From an uncultured Saprospiraceae bacterium (GTDB lineage: Bacteria > Bacteroidota > Bacteroidia > Chitinophagales > Saprospiraceae), in the NCBI GenBank assembly GCA_934699305.1, contig CAKUWM010000097.1, forward strand, positions 1 through 9,095: a stretch of 9,095 nucleotides of DNA. Direction: 5' to 3'. Below the pieces are notes generated by a model, which saw only the letters and a program-made list of their open reading frames with translations, ran no database searches and was not told where the DNA came from. This document shows positions 1 to 7,089 of the stretch, one piece after another (the first letter of the stretch is position 1; each line of letters starts with the position of its first letter). The position numbers and the translations under genes were made by a program.

Positions 1-336
1 GTCGCTTATAATTTCCGGATAAAGAATCCTGCTACATCCACCTTCCAGATCTTTTAACAATGTTTCTACTCCAAAGCAAATAGAAGGCCAGTCTTTAAGA
101 TCTGACAAAATTTCCTCTCTTTCATCAGGTAGCCTACTGCATACCTGATTTAACTTCTCTTCATATCCTGGCCTGTCATCATAGGACAATCCTTGAAACA
201 AATTACATTCACCAATAGCAACTTTGCCATCGACCTCTAAGAAAATAAAGTACGTTATTTTTTCTTTTAATACCCCCCGGGAGGTGCCACCCGGCGTCTT
301 AAAATGAAGTAGATATTTCGTATAAAAACATCGCAT
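1..336 (-). CDS. menC: o-succinylbenzoate synthase MenC, N-terminal part (cut by window edge)
   Basis: A reading frame starts at ATG (334-336) and stays open for 112 codons to the left edge, so only the first third of the protein is present. The N-terminus reads YTKYLLHFKTPGGTSRGV, followed by an acidic, aromatic-rich strand and then AIGECNLFQGLS (residues 40-51). This is the layout of the N-terminal capping domain of enolase-superfamily enzymes, and the TSRGV and GIGEC-like motifs are those of Bacteroidota MenC. The enzyme dehydrates SHCHC to o-succinylbenzoate in cytoplasmic menaquinone synthesis. The catalytic lysines and metal-binding acids lie in the barrel domain outside the window and cannot be checked. 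A stop codon (TAG, 358-360) lies eight codons upstream in frame. A TTG directly before the ATG is a less likely start. It lies 54 bp downstream of the DUF6132 gene on the same strand and is probably co-transcribed with it. Another enolase-superfamily member, such as a dipeptide epimerase, is the main alternative. Confidence 0.82.
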   Translation of the reverse strand, partial: MRCFYTKYLLHFKTPGGTSRGVLKEKITYFIFLEVDGKVAIGECNLFQGLSYDDRPGYEEKLNQVCSRLPDEREEILSDLKDWPSICFGVETLLKDLEGGCSRILYPEIISD

Positions 337-390
337 CAATGTCCGTGGAAAATAAGACTATTATAAACAAGCAATCCCTGTTTTTCCATA

Positions 391-624
391 TTACTTCTTG
401 GTAAACATTGAGAATAAAAGTGCACCCATTAGACCTCCATATGCGCTACTATTTAATGGTCTCGACGTGATGGCACAATGACCACTTGCACACCCGACAA
501 AGTACCAATAGAGAAAGCCCCCTAAGATACCCAACAAAGCTCCAAAAAGCACCAATTTATTGTTCTTAAAAAAACTACCCATATCTTTACTAAAATTTAT
601 TCTTACGTGTCCGGCTTCCTCCAT
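391..624 (-). CDS. DUF6132 family small membrane protein
   Basis: This encodes 77 residues with two predicted membrane segments (about residues 24-44 and 60-74). Between them lies the signature YWYFVGCASGHCAITSRP, with cysteines at 45 and 50 and a glycine-rich second helix. From memory this matches the DUF6132 family, common in Bacteroidota and often found near rhodanese-like or other small redox-related membrane proteins. The biochemical role is unknown. Two starts are possible: ATG at 622-624, used here and preceded by an AGAGG-like sequence, and ATG at 580-582, giving MGSFFKNNK directly before the first helix, which is closer to the usual family length. A promoter-like pair lies immediately upstream (670-700). 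The gene probably leads a transcript that continues into menC. Confidence 0.75.
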   Translation of the reverse strand: MEEAGHVRINFSKDMGSFFKNNKLVLFGALLGILGGFLYWYFVGCASGHCAITSRPLNSSAYGGLMGALLFSMFTKK

Positions 625-669
625 AGCCTCTTTGTATATTCTATTTCACCGGCTAGGTTATTCAATATT

Positions 670-700
670 CAAATATAATACTTCAAGTACCTGAAACAGA
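670..700 (-). promoter_or_regulatory. Bacteroidota-type promoter with a palindrome in the spacer, upstream of the DUF6132 gene
   Basis: On the minus strand TATATTTG (670-677) matches the Bacteroidota -7 consensus TAnnTTTG exactly. TCTG (697-700), one base off the -33 consensus TTTG, is 19 bp upstream, which is within the usual spacing. The predicted start of transcription is about 40 bases before the ATG at 624. The spacer contains TTCAGGTACTTGAA (682-695), a 14-bp palindrome with one mismatched pair, placed where a repressor would block polymerase. The promoter match is seen directly; its use and any regulator are inferred. In AT-rich DNA a -7 match alone is common. Confidence 0.4.
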
Positions 701-703
701 GAA

Positions 704-928
704 CTATTTTACTTCTTCATAGGAAACATCATCATCAGTTGGCGCTGTGAACCTATTAGGACGAGGCGTGCATGCTGTAGTGCAACAACCCACATTGAAT
801 AACGGCATTAATGTAAAAATACCACCAACCAATATGAATAAAAACTCACCACTACGGATACCTTCAATCAAAATAATTCCACCCAATACAAGCCTAAGAA
901 TCCGGCTAAAATTCCAATTTGATAACAT
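704..928 (-). CDS. Small DUF2892-like membrane protein with Cys-Cys motif
   Basis: This encodes 74 residues. MLSNWNFSRILRLVLGG begins the first membrane segment (about 9-24), followed by a short turn (GIRSGE) and a second segment (about 28-44). After it comes NVGCCTTAC with cysteines at 48, 49 and 53, then an acidic soluble tail ending EEVK. The hairpin layout resembles the YgaP-type membrane domain (DUF2892), and close relatives are common as hypothetical proteins in Bacteroidota. I chose ATG at 926-928 because the only upstream extension begins at TTG (932-934) and adds just two residues. Function is unknown; the cysteines suggest a metal, thiol or sulfur-related role. A weak promoter-like pair (TAGCTTTC at 964-971, TTTA 19 bp further upstream) precedes it on the minus strand. 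It is tandem with the two neighbouring small membrane genes. Confidence 0.7.
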   Translation of the reverse strand: MLSNWNFSRILRLVLGGIILIEGIRSGEFLFILVGGIFTLMPLFNVGCCTTACTPRPNRFTAPTDDDVSYEEVK

Positions 929-1017
929 CTGCAATAATTATTATCTAATATTTTTAAATCATAGAAAGCTACGTGACTTCTATCAACAATTAAATGAAAT
1001 TTCGAAGAATTTGTTTA

Positions 1018-1242
1018 TTATTCTGTGGTTTTAGGGCTTTCCTTGACTTTACATGTACTAATTCCAAACATCCAGTAAATTGGGCAGAATGAAATGTAGG
1101 AAGTCAGGGCAAAGATTAAAGCGAAAGTCACCAAAAGTAAGGAGAGACCACCGGTGATGGTATGTGTCAGATAAAGTACCAAAACCACTGCAGCAAAAAG
1201 TGTTCGTATAAATTTGTCAGTTGTACCCATATTTTTTTTCAT
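1018..1242 (-). CDS. DUF2892 (YgaP-type transmembrane domain) protein
   Basis: This encodes 74 residues starting MKKNMGTTDKFIRTLFA, the typical N-terminus of stand-alone DUF2892 proteins. Two hydrophobic segments (about 12-28 and 32-50) form a hairpin. Then comes SFCPIYWMFGISTCKVK with cysteines at 53 and 64; this C-P-x-Y-x-x-x-G-x-x-T-C pattern is the family hallmark. In enteric YgaP the same membrane domain is fused to a rhodanese domain; here no rhodanese is present. The cellular role of the stand-alone form is not established. It is the first gene of a minus-strand series of three tiny membrane proteins and menC, separated by gaps of 54-89 bp. ATG at 1240-1242 is the start, with a possible internal ATG at 1228-1230. 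Upstream, TAACTTTA (1310-1317) with TTTA 19 bp further on is only a weak promoter candidate. Confidence 0.82.
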   Translation of the reverse strand: MKKNMGTTDKFIRTLFAAVVLVLYLTHTITGGLSLLLVTFALIFALTSYISFCPIYWMFGISTCKVKESPKTTE

Positions 1243-1528
1243 ATCGTTCTATTTAATGGTTTGTATGTATTGATTTTACTAAGAATTAACGTATATTTTG
1301 TTCTATTGGTAAAGTTATTAAAAATAAATAACAATTTAAAACTTTCTTCTATCTAATACCTCAAAAATTCCATATACTATAGCATATTACACTATATAAC
1401 AATCTATTATACATATTTATTTATTGATAAATATAAACAACTAATTTCAAAAAACAGAGAAAAAAATACCAATGACGAAGTCTTTGTTGAAAAATAGATC
1501 CAAAAATCTTGACATTACTATTGCTTCC
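1243..1528. other. AT-rich intergenic region without a gene
   Basis: These 286 bp separate the large outer-membrane protein gene from the DUF2892 gene. The sequence is strongly AT-rich and I see no coding frame worth calling. It contains the terminator-like hairpin at 1460-1486 and probably the promoter of the DUF2892 gene near 1310-1340. Confidence 0.6.
1460..1486 (-). terminator. Rho-independent-like terminator after the large outer-membrane protein gene
   Basis: On the minus strand CAAAGACTTCGTCATTG forms a 7-bp stem with one mismatch around a three-base loop. Two bases later (GT, then A) comes a run of seven T (complement of 1460-1466). It begins 42 bases after the stop codon of the large gene. 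The stem is short, so termination may be inefficient. Confidence 0.4.
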
Positions 1529-4500
1529 TCAAAAATAAGCCTTTACACTTGCCCTTCCGGTATGCACTGCATCCGCACCTTCGGACTTTCGACCATCATA
1601 ACCGAAATTTAGTTGGACATTATTTTTTAAAGTCAAGTCATAATTGATAGACCATAAATAATTGCGCCCATTTTTTAAACCTTCCAGCATTGCAAATTCC
1701 ACGGCCGAATTTCTTACACCATCAAACTTTATCAACGACATAGTCGCTGCAATCCTTAAACTCGATTTTGCATCCCTATTAAAGTCAAATTTCATTCCAA
1801 GGTCATTGGATTTAGCTTGTTCGAACCGAGGTGCTATTCGATTTTGTTGAAGTAAATATCGATAACTGATAGAAAGGCGATAATCACCTTCAATAATCCA
1901 TAAAAACTCAGGCTTTATCTCTCCCTGCCGGATAGAAAAATTGTTCAATTTAAAAGCTGCAGCTTCTGAATCACTATATTTATATGTCCGATTCATATTC
2001 AGCATAATCATAAAGGGGATCCCGATATTATACCTTCCCATAAATCCAAACATATCATTCCTGCGTCGTTCATAGCCTGTAACTAGTATATTACGGGTAT
2101 TATTCGTATTGGCTGTCCACTGGAGTTCAAATATAGGATCTCCTCTTTTAAAGAAGAAAGTATGTCTGAAGTTTTGGTTGAACGTTACCAAGGATGAATC
2201 GGGAACATCAGAATAAAACGGATTCCAAAAACCTTTAGCTGTATTTTCTTTTATCTTACGTTCAAAACGAAAACTAGATTGAGAAGAAATTTTATTCAAA
2301 AAAACCTGAAATGAATTCTTCCCACCACTTTTACCTTGCCACCTTAAGCTCTGATTAAACGAAGTATTCAGCGTGGGGACAAATTGATTAGATAGGATGT
2401 TGATTCGTGTAAAATTACGCATTTCAGGAAATCCTTCTGTCGTAAACTCATTGACTTGCTGTATAGAATCTCCATTAAAGTCAATCCATACATATTGACC
2501 TGTTCCGGGTTGAACGGCTATATAATTGAACTCTGTTTTCTGCTCTCTTCCGGAACTCACTTCAAACAATGTATTGCCTGTCAATCGATTTTTTATAGCA
2601 GAAAAGATGTAGTCCATCTGTCCAAGATAGGTATTTTTGGCAGTCAACTTTAAGGCGTTATTCTGTCGATCTATTTCAAATGTCCTGATTGTGGTCGTTA
2701 AGTTAAGAGCTGACTGACCTTTGCCCTTAATTCCTATTTTTGCGCCATAATCGGTGGCATGATTTACGAGCTGAAAGTCTTTCGTATAGGGCATATAATC
2801 GTTGCGGCGCTGAATATAAATTTCTGAAATAAAGTTCTTTGAAAACTCATTCTTAGCAGCCAGCTTTATCATTTGAAATGCATAAGATGTGGTCAATAAT
2901 GTATCGGCAACTATGCTTTCCCGTCGGTTTAATTCTGCCTGATAAGTAGCCATTAGGGTTAGTCCGCCCAATCGCTGCATTGACTGAGAAACAACAAAAT
3001 TTGGTCTAAAAAATGTTGCTTTTTCAATGGAACTTTGGGTATTAAGATTACTTAATTCAGCTTTAAAACCCGTTTTTTTAGCTTGAAAATCCACCAAAGT
3101 TTCATGTTTTAATGCCTTGAAATTGTCCGGTTGAAATAATCCCGACAAAGCATAGTTGAATTTAAATTTAGAACCTATTCGTTGATTCAAAAACATTTTA
3201 ACATACTGCTGTGATTGACCCTGGAGTCCGGATAGATTCCAATCTCGGTTAAATTCCTGACTTCGATATGGAGTAATGGGTTTAAAACGGGAATCGACCT
3301 TTTCATAAATGCCTCCGATATCGGCCTTCCACTTTCCTTTTTTTGAAAAAACCATATTTTGTTTAATAGCATTCACATACAAGCCGAGTCCGTAATTATC
3401 TCCATCATCCAGAGTAGAAAAAAGGTTGTTGTCCAATCCTGATATAGCAGCCTCCACCGTTATCATCGTATTAGAATCCGGAGTAAATCCAGCTCCCGCC
3501 GTAAACATTTGTTTGCGGATGGGGGCGACGAGGTTGGTCAAAGGCTGAAATTGTCCCAAAGGCTTGCCATTGGCATCTTCACCCACAAATCGATATATTC
3601 TACCATTGATGCCTTCATTCGACCTGATGTAATTACCATTACCCTGACCAACATCTTTAAAATCAGCAACATACCGCTTACTGCCTTCACGCCATGGGAA
3701 GTCCAGAAAAGTGAAATGTTTCTGATTAATTACAGTATCCTTCAAGCTATAAGAAACAATATAACTCGTATTAGACGGCTCAATCTCCCGAATAGAATTA
3801 ACCAACTTGCTTGATATACTGTCTCCGGACTCAGCCAAAACAGTTTTATCTTCTTCATTCAATTCCCTTCCTCTTGTTGAGTTCTTCCCATCTTGCTCAT
3901 TGAAAGCATTGACTTGAAAATCCCATTTTGGAAGTTTATAATGGACGTTAAGATTGGTAAATGAGCGCAAATACTGTTGATTGGAATATTCATACTCCAC
4001 CACAATACGCGAATCTTTGGTTACAATTATCGAAGGCATAAAGGTTAGTTCTCCACTATTGTAATCGATAATATAATCCCTATCAAAGCCTCTCGCACGG
4101 ATGATTCCATCGATATACACACGCTCCGTGCCCGCCAATATCACGACGAATGATTCTCCTTCAGCGCCAGGCAAGCGGTATGGACCCTGATTCCCTTCTG
4201 TAACGTTTAGCGTATATCGATTGAACTTCCCCTTCGTAATAGCTATGCCGCCTGAAGTCGTTAATTTTCCTTTTCTTAAGGATGAAGTATTGGTAGCTTG
4301 GACTCCTTGAAGCTTTTTAAAATAATTTAAAAAATAACCGGGTGGCTTATGGATTTCAAAATCACCAACAGTCAAGCTATTGTTTTTATTGGACAATACA
4401 ATATATACTTTGTCAAATTCTTGAAGTTGTTGTGAATTCCCTTCCGGTTGGATCGGTATGGAATTATCAGATAATGCACCTGAAATCCTGATATCATCAC

Positions 4501-5041
4501 CCAACTCACCGGTCAATTGCAGATTAAATGCGCTATTGAGCGTCAGGCTCTGTGTATTCCCCAACGAAATACCTCTTGTAAATGCACCTCGATAGTTGAT
4601 AGTGTTGGGACTTGAAATAAGTGGTGACGAGCTCATACTCAGCATACGTTCAGACAAGGTAGGATCCCACTTTTCCATAATAATCGAAGTGTCTAATAAT
4701 CTATATGGGCTACCTGTCAATCCGGAAAAAATCCGATACGAAAGCGTTACCTTTCTATTTGCAAAACTATCAGGCAAAGGCTTGAGCTGCACAATTTCCT
4801 TTTGCCCTAATCCAAAGTAGGTATTCAACACAATCGAATTATTATCATAAGCTGTAAAAACAACTGTTTCCGGCACAGGCAACTCCGATAAATATAGCGG
4901 AAGGCTATCCGGATGAAAAACAAAGCTGCGACTACTCTGCAAGGGAGCTATCACTTGCGCCTCGACATCAATATGCCCCCCCCCCATAAGCATAATGCAT
5001 AAGGGAATAATAATGAATCTTTTAGGCAACGAGAATAACAA
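1529..5041 (-). CDS. Very large exported, probable outer-membrane beta-barrel protein
   Basis: This encodes 1170 residues. A signal peptide is clear: PKR, the hydrophobic stretch FIIIPLCIMLMGGG, and a VEA|Q cleavage site (mature from about residue 29). Residues 150-235 contain RGISLGNTQSLTLNS, then an amphipathic LTGEL-ISGAL section, NSIPIQPEG and LQEFDKVYI. This loosely resembles parts of SprA and related Bacteroidota surface proteins. Residues 283-353 (GNQGPYRLPGAEGE, then ERVYIDG and DYIIDYNSGELTF) form a domain repeatedly seen in large Bacteroidota outer-membrane proteins. The second half has alternating aromatic strands, an EF-hand-like loop DFNGDSIQQVNEF (854-866), and ends in F, as barrel proteins do. 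The likely location is the outer membrane; the function is unknown. The start is TTG (5039-5041), or TTG at 5027-5029; an in-frame stop at 5048-5050 and the lack of ATG before the signal peptide exclude others. Ten consecutive G interrupt the signal peptide coding region. It lies 122 bp downstream of tsaD. Confidence 0.8.
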   Translation of the reverse strand: MLFSLPKRFIIIPLCIMLMGGGHIDVEAQVIAPLQSSRSFVFHPDSLPLYLSELPVPETVVFTAYDNNSIVLNTYFGLGQKEIVQLKPLPDSFANRKVTLSYRIFSGLTGSPYRLLDTSIIMEKWDPTLSERMLSMSSSPLISSPNTINYRGAFTRGISLGNTQSLTLNSAFNLQLTGELGDDIRISGALSDNSIPIQPEGNSQQLQEFDKVYIVLSNKNNSLTVGDFEIHKPPGYFLNYFKKLQGVQATNTSSLRKGKLTTSGGIAITKGKFNRYTLNVTEGNQGPYRLPGAEGESFVVILAGTERVYIDGIIRARGFDRDYIIDYNSGELTFMPSIIVTKDSRIVVEYEYSNQQYLRSFTNLNVHYKLPKWDFQVNAFNEQDGKNSTRGRELNEEDKTVLAESGDSISSKLVNSIREIEPSNTSYIVSYSLKDTVINQKHFTFLDFPWREGSKRYVADFKDVGQGNGNYIRSNEGINGRIYRFVGEDANGKPLGQFQPLTNLVAPIRKQMFTAGAGFTPDSNTMITVEAAISGLDNNLFSTLDDGDNYGLGLYVNAIKQNMVFSKKGKWKADIGGIYEKVDSRFKPITPYRSQEFNRDWNLSGLQGQSQQYVKMFLNQRIGSKFKFNYALSGLFQPDNFKALKHETLVDFQAKKTGFKAELSNLNTQSSIEKATFFRPNFVVSQSMQRLGGLTLMATYQAELNRRESIVADTLLTTSYAFQMIKLAAKNEFSKNFISEIYIQRRNDYMPYTKDFQLVNHATDYGAKIGIKGKGQSALNLTTTIRTFEIDRQNNALKLTAKNTYLGQMDYIFSAIKNRLTGNTLFEVSSGREQKTEFNYIAVQPGTGQYVWIDFNGDSIQQVNEFTTEGFPEMRNFTRINILSNQFVPTLNTSFNQSLRWQGKSGGKNSFQVFLNKISSQSSFRFERKIKENTAKGFWNPFYSDVPDSSLVTFNQNFRHTFFFKRGDPIFELQWTANTNNTRNILVTGYERRRNDMFGFMGRYNIGIPFMIMLNMNRTYKYSDSEAAAFKLNNFSIRQGEIKPEFLWIIEGDYRLSISYRYLLQQNRIAPRFEQAKSNDLGMKFDFNRDAKSSLRIAATMSLIKFDGVRNSAVEFAMLEGLKNGRNYLWSINYDLTLKNNVQLNFGYDGRKSEGADAVHTGRASVKAYF
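4976..4985 (-). repeat. Ten-base G homopolymer in the signal-peptide codons
   Basis: The plus strand has ten C, read as ten G by the minus-strand gene: the G of an ATG codon and three GGG codons (residues 20-22). Loss of one G leads to a TGA after about ten further codons. Gain of one leads to a TGA after about five. The tract is thus placed so that slippage switches the large outer-membrane protein on or off. The tract and its consequences are read directly; variation in a population is not shown. Confidence 0.75.
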
Positions 5042-5163
5042 ATAAATCTAATTTAACTAAAGCCCTAAATTAACGAATATTTATTCACTCTAGGTATTTA
5101 TCGCATCGCGCACTTCATAATACAGGTCTTTTAGATGCAATCGAACTCTCTATCTTCATCCAA

Positions 5164-6159
5164 TTATACCTTAGCACTCGCATGAATATGTTGATCTGAA
5201 AACATTCCTGCTTTGTACTTAAAATAAGCTTGTTTTCCTATCATAGCCGCATTATCGGTACAATAGGAAATTTTAGGAATAAAAATATTCCAGCCTTCTG
5301 CATCGTGCTTTTCAGTCATCGCTTTTCTCAATGCACTATTGGCCGCAACGCCCCCGGCAAGAGCCACTTCCCGGATATCATACTGATTTACTGCTTTGCT
5401 TAGCTTATTCATCAGGATACTCACTATCCGTTGTTGTACAGAAGCACACAAATCATGCAGGTTTTGTTGAATAAATTGAGGATTTTTATCCACTTCTTTT
5501 TTAAGAAAATACAGTATAGATGTTTTTAATCCACTAAAACTAAAATCGAGATTCGGGATATTGGGTTCAGGAAAATTAAATACCGCCTTCCCCTCCTGAG
5601 CCATTTTATCCATAATAGGTCCGGAAGGATAATCCAGACCCAATATTTTCCCCGTTTTATCAAAGGCTTCACCTGCTGCATCATCAATCGTTGAACCAAT
5701 AATCTCAACGTCTAAATAATCCCTTACTATGCTAATCTGGGTATGACCGCCGCTGACTGTCAAACATAAAAAAGGAAAACCCGGCTTTGGGTCGGCAATA
5801 AAATTAGCCATAATGTGAGCATCCATGTGATTGACATCAATAATGGGTAGGTTCAAAGCCAATGAAACCGACTTTGCAAAGGACACACCCACATGCAATG
5901 AGCCCAACAATCCCGGAGCTCGCGTAATTGCAACAGCATTGACCTCTCTAAGACTGATATGGGCATCATCAAGAGCTTTATGAACGACGGGCATTATCAA
6001 ACGTAAATGTTCCCGAGACGCCACTTCAGGCACTACACCTCCCCATAAGGCGTGTTTGTCTTGTGACGAAACAACATTGGACAACACTTCGCCATCCCGG
6101 ATAATTGCAGCAGAAGTATCATCACACGAGCTCTCAATAGCTAAAATATTAATCGGCAT
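5164..6159 (-). CDS. tsaD: tRNA N6-adenosine threonylcarbamoyltransferase TsaD
   Basis: This encodes 331 residues, the normal length. TsaD transfers the threonylcarbamoyl group from TC-AMP to A37 of ANN-decoding tRNAs, in a cytoplasmic complex with TsaB and TsaE. All family signatures are present: LAIESSCDDTSAAI (6-19), the metal-binding HMDAH with H111 and H115 (usually HMEGH in proteobacteria), VSGGHTQ (135-141), DAAGEAFDK (160-168), FSFSGLK (206-212), ALAGGVAANSALR (266-278), and CTDNAAMIG with the third metal ligand D302. It starts at ATG 6157-6159. The promoter candidate at 6177-6209 would give a leader of about ten bases. The large outer-membrane protein gene follows on the same strand with no obvious terminator between them, so read-through is possible. 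The gene upstream is divergent. Confidence 0.97.
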   Translation of the reverse strand: MPINILAIESSCDDTSAAIIRDGEVLSNVVSSQDKHALWGGVVPEVASREHLRLIMPVVHKALDDAHISLREVNAVAITRAPGLLGSLHVGVSFAKSVSLALNLPIIDVNHMDAHIMANFIADPKPGFPFLCLTVSGGHTQISIVRDYLDVEIIGSTIDDAAGEAFDKTGKILGLDYPSGPIMDKMAQEGKAVFNFPEPNIPNLDFSFSGLKTSILYFLKKEVDKNPQFIQQNLHDLCASVQQRIVSILMNKLSKAVNQYDIREVALAGGVAANSALRKAMTEKHDAEGWNIFIPKISYCTDNAAMIGKQAYFKYKAGMFSDQHIHASAKV

Positions 6160-6176
6160 TTCAAAAAATTAATCTG

Positions 6177-6209
6177 CAAATTTACAAGATTGTATTATAG
6201 TAAAGGAAA
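6177..6209 (-). promoter_or_regulatory. Predicted promoter of tsaD
   Basis: On the minus strand TAAATTTG (6177-6184) matches the Bacteroidota -7 element TAnnTTTG exactly. TTTC (6206-6209), one base off the -33 element TTTG, lies 21 bp upstream. The start of transcription would fall near 6170, about ten bases before the tsaD ATG. It overlaps the possible TTG start of the divergent gene, which favours that gene starting further downstream. Confidence 0.45.
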
Positions 6210-6222
6210 TTGTATTAATATT

Positions 6223-7089
6223 GTGTCACAACAATGTAATAAACATAGGAAAGTGCCACAGCTCATAACGGAATATAAAAATCAGAACTCGGGTATAATC
6301 AATACCTATGACTGCGACCTTCTCGTCTTGAATGAAAACAAGTATCTGACTTATTGTATCATCAATAAGGATCAACAATATGAAATATTAAGAGAATATA
6401 AAATGTCTTCGGATGAGCATTTTAATGACTTTCATACTAAGGTACTGGAATATGACGAATACCTACGTAGTGGCTTCAAATCTGTTAGAATAAGCATTTC
6501 CAATAAAAGACTGGTGTTAGTCCCCGGTTCTGTATTCCGACGTGAACAGAGTGTGCATTATCTTGAGAATAGTGCACCTATATGGTCAACCGATGAAGTC
6601 AAGGTGGATTATTTAGAAAAACAGGACATCCGGTTGGTATATGCATTTAGGACCTCTGTATATCAGATGTACAAAGGATTATTCCCCAACAGCACTATGG
6701 ATAATGCTCTTAGCAGCTACATTACACACGTAGATCGAATAGTCAGCAGTATGGATCCCGGGTATAAAGTTTATGTTAATGCCCTTTATGATACATTGTA
6801 TATAGTAGTTTTCCGCAATGAGCAACTGGCTTATGCCAATGTTTATGAGTTTACAACAGCTGAAGATTTTCTTTATTATATCATGTTGATATACAAAGAA
6901 TTTCAATTGGATCAGGAAAAAACGCCTACTTTCATATCGGGAAAGATGGATTCCCATTCCAAGCTCCATGATTTGATAAGTCGCTATATCCGTAACCTTC
7001 ACTTTTTACAGCAAAACACCTCCGGAGAAGTTGGTATTGAAGGCTTACCGGAACACGTATATTTTGATTTATTTTCTCTTAAAGCATGA
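6223..7089 (+). CDS. DUF3822 family protein (probable actin-like ATPase fold)
   Basis: This encodes about 288 residues from GTG 6223. The N-terminal half has a CDLLVLNENKYLTYCI strand pair and RISISNKRLVLVPGSVF. The second half has KVYVNALYDTLYIVVFRNEQL, AYANVYEF and DFLYYIMLIYKEF. Paired strand-rich halves like these suit the duplicated RNase-H/actin-like fold that I recall for a solved Bacteroides DUF3822 protein. The function is unknown and I see no clear nucleotide-binding motif. In Bacteroidota the gene commonly sits directly before rsmD, as here with an ATGA overlap, suggesting translational coupling and a role connected with ribosome assembly or envelope physiology; that link is inference. 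No ATG precedes the conserved part. TTG at 6190 would add 11 residues but overlaps the tsaD promoter candidate, so GTG is preferred. Confidence 0.75.
   Translation: MSQQCNKHRKVPQLITEYKNQNSGIINTYDCDLLVLNENKYLTYCIINKDQQYEILREYKMSSDEHFNDFHTKVLEYDEYLRSGFKSVRISISNKRLVLVPGSVFRREQSVHYLENSAPIWSTDEVKVDYLEKQDIRLVYAFRTSVYQMYKGLFPNSTMDNALSSYITHVDRIVSSMDPGYKVYVNALYDTLYIVVFRNEQLAYANVYEFTTAEDFLYYIMLIYKEFQLDQEKTPTFISGKMDSHSKLHDLISRYIRNLHFLQQNTSGEVGIEGLPEHVYFDLFSLKA

Noticed and set aside
1001..1017. AAATTTCGAAGAATTT inverted repeat just after the DUF2892 gene, considered as a terminator.
   Set aside because: The stem is only A-T pairs and there is no T run after it.
747..1034. Plus-strand open frame of 95 codons across the DUF2892-like gene and the following gap.
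   Set aside because: It is antisense to the small membrane-protein gene, and its sequence is low-complexity and AT-driven.
1329..1440. AT-rich stretch with many short TATA/ATAA repeats, considered as a replication or attachment site.
   Set aside because: There are no regular iterons, DnaA boxes or flanking repeats; it looks like ordinary AT-rich intergenic DNA.
3509..3814. Plus-strand open frame of 101 codons inside the large outer-membrane protein gene.
   Set aside because: It lies fully antisense to a well-supported coding region, and its protein has no family-like features.
6679..7002. Minus-strand open frame of 107 codons within the DUF3822 gene.
   Set aside because: It is antisense to a conserved gene, with unconvincing composition.
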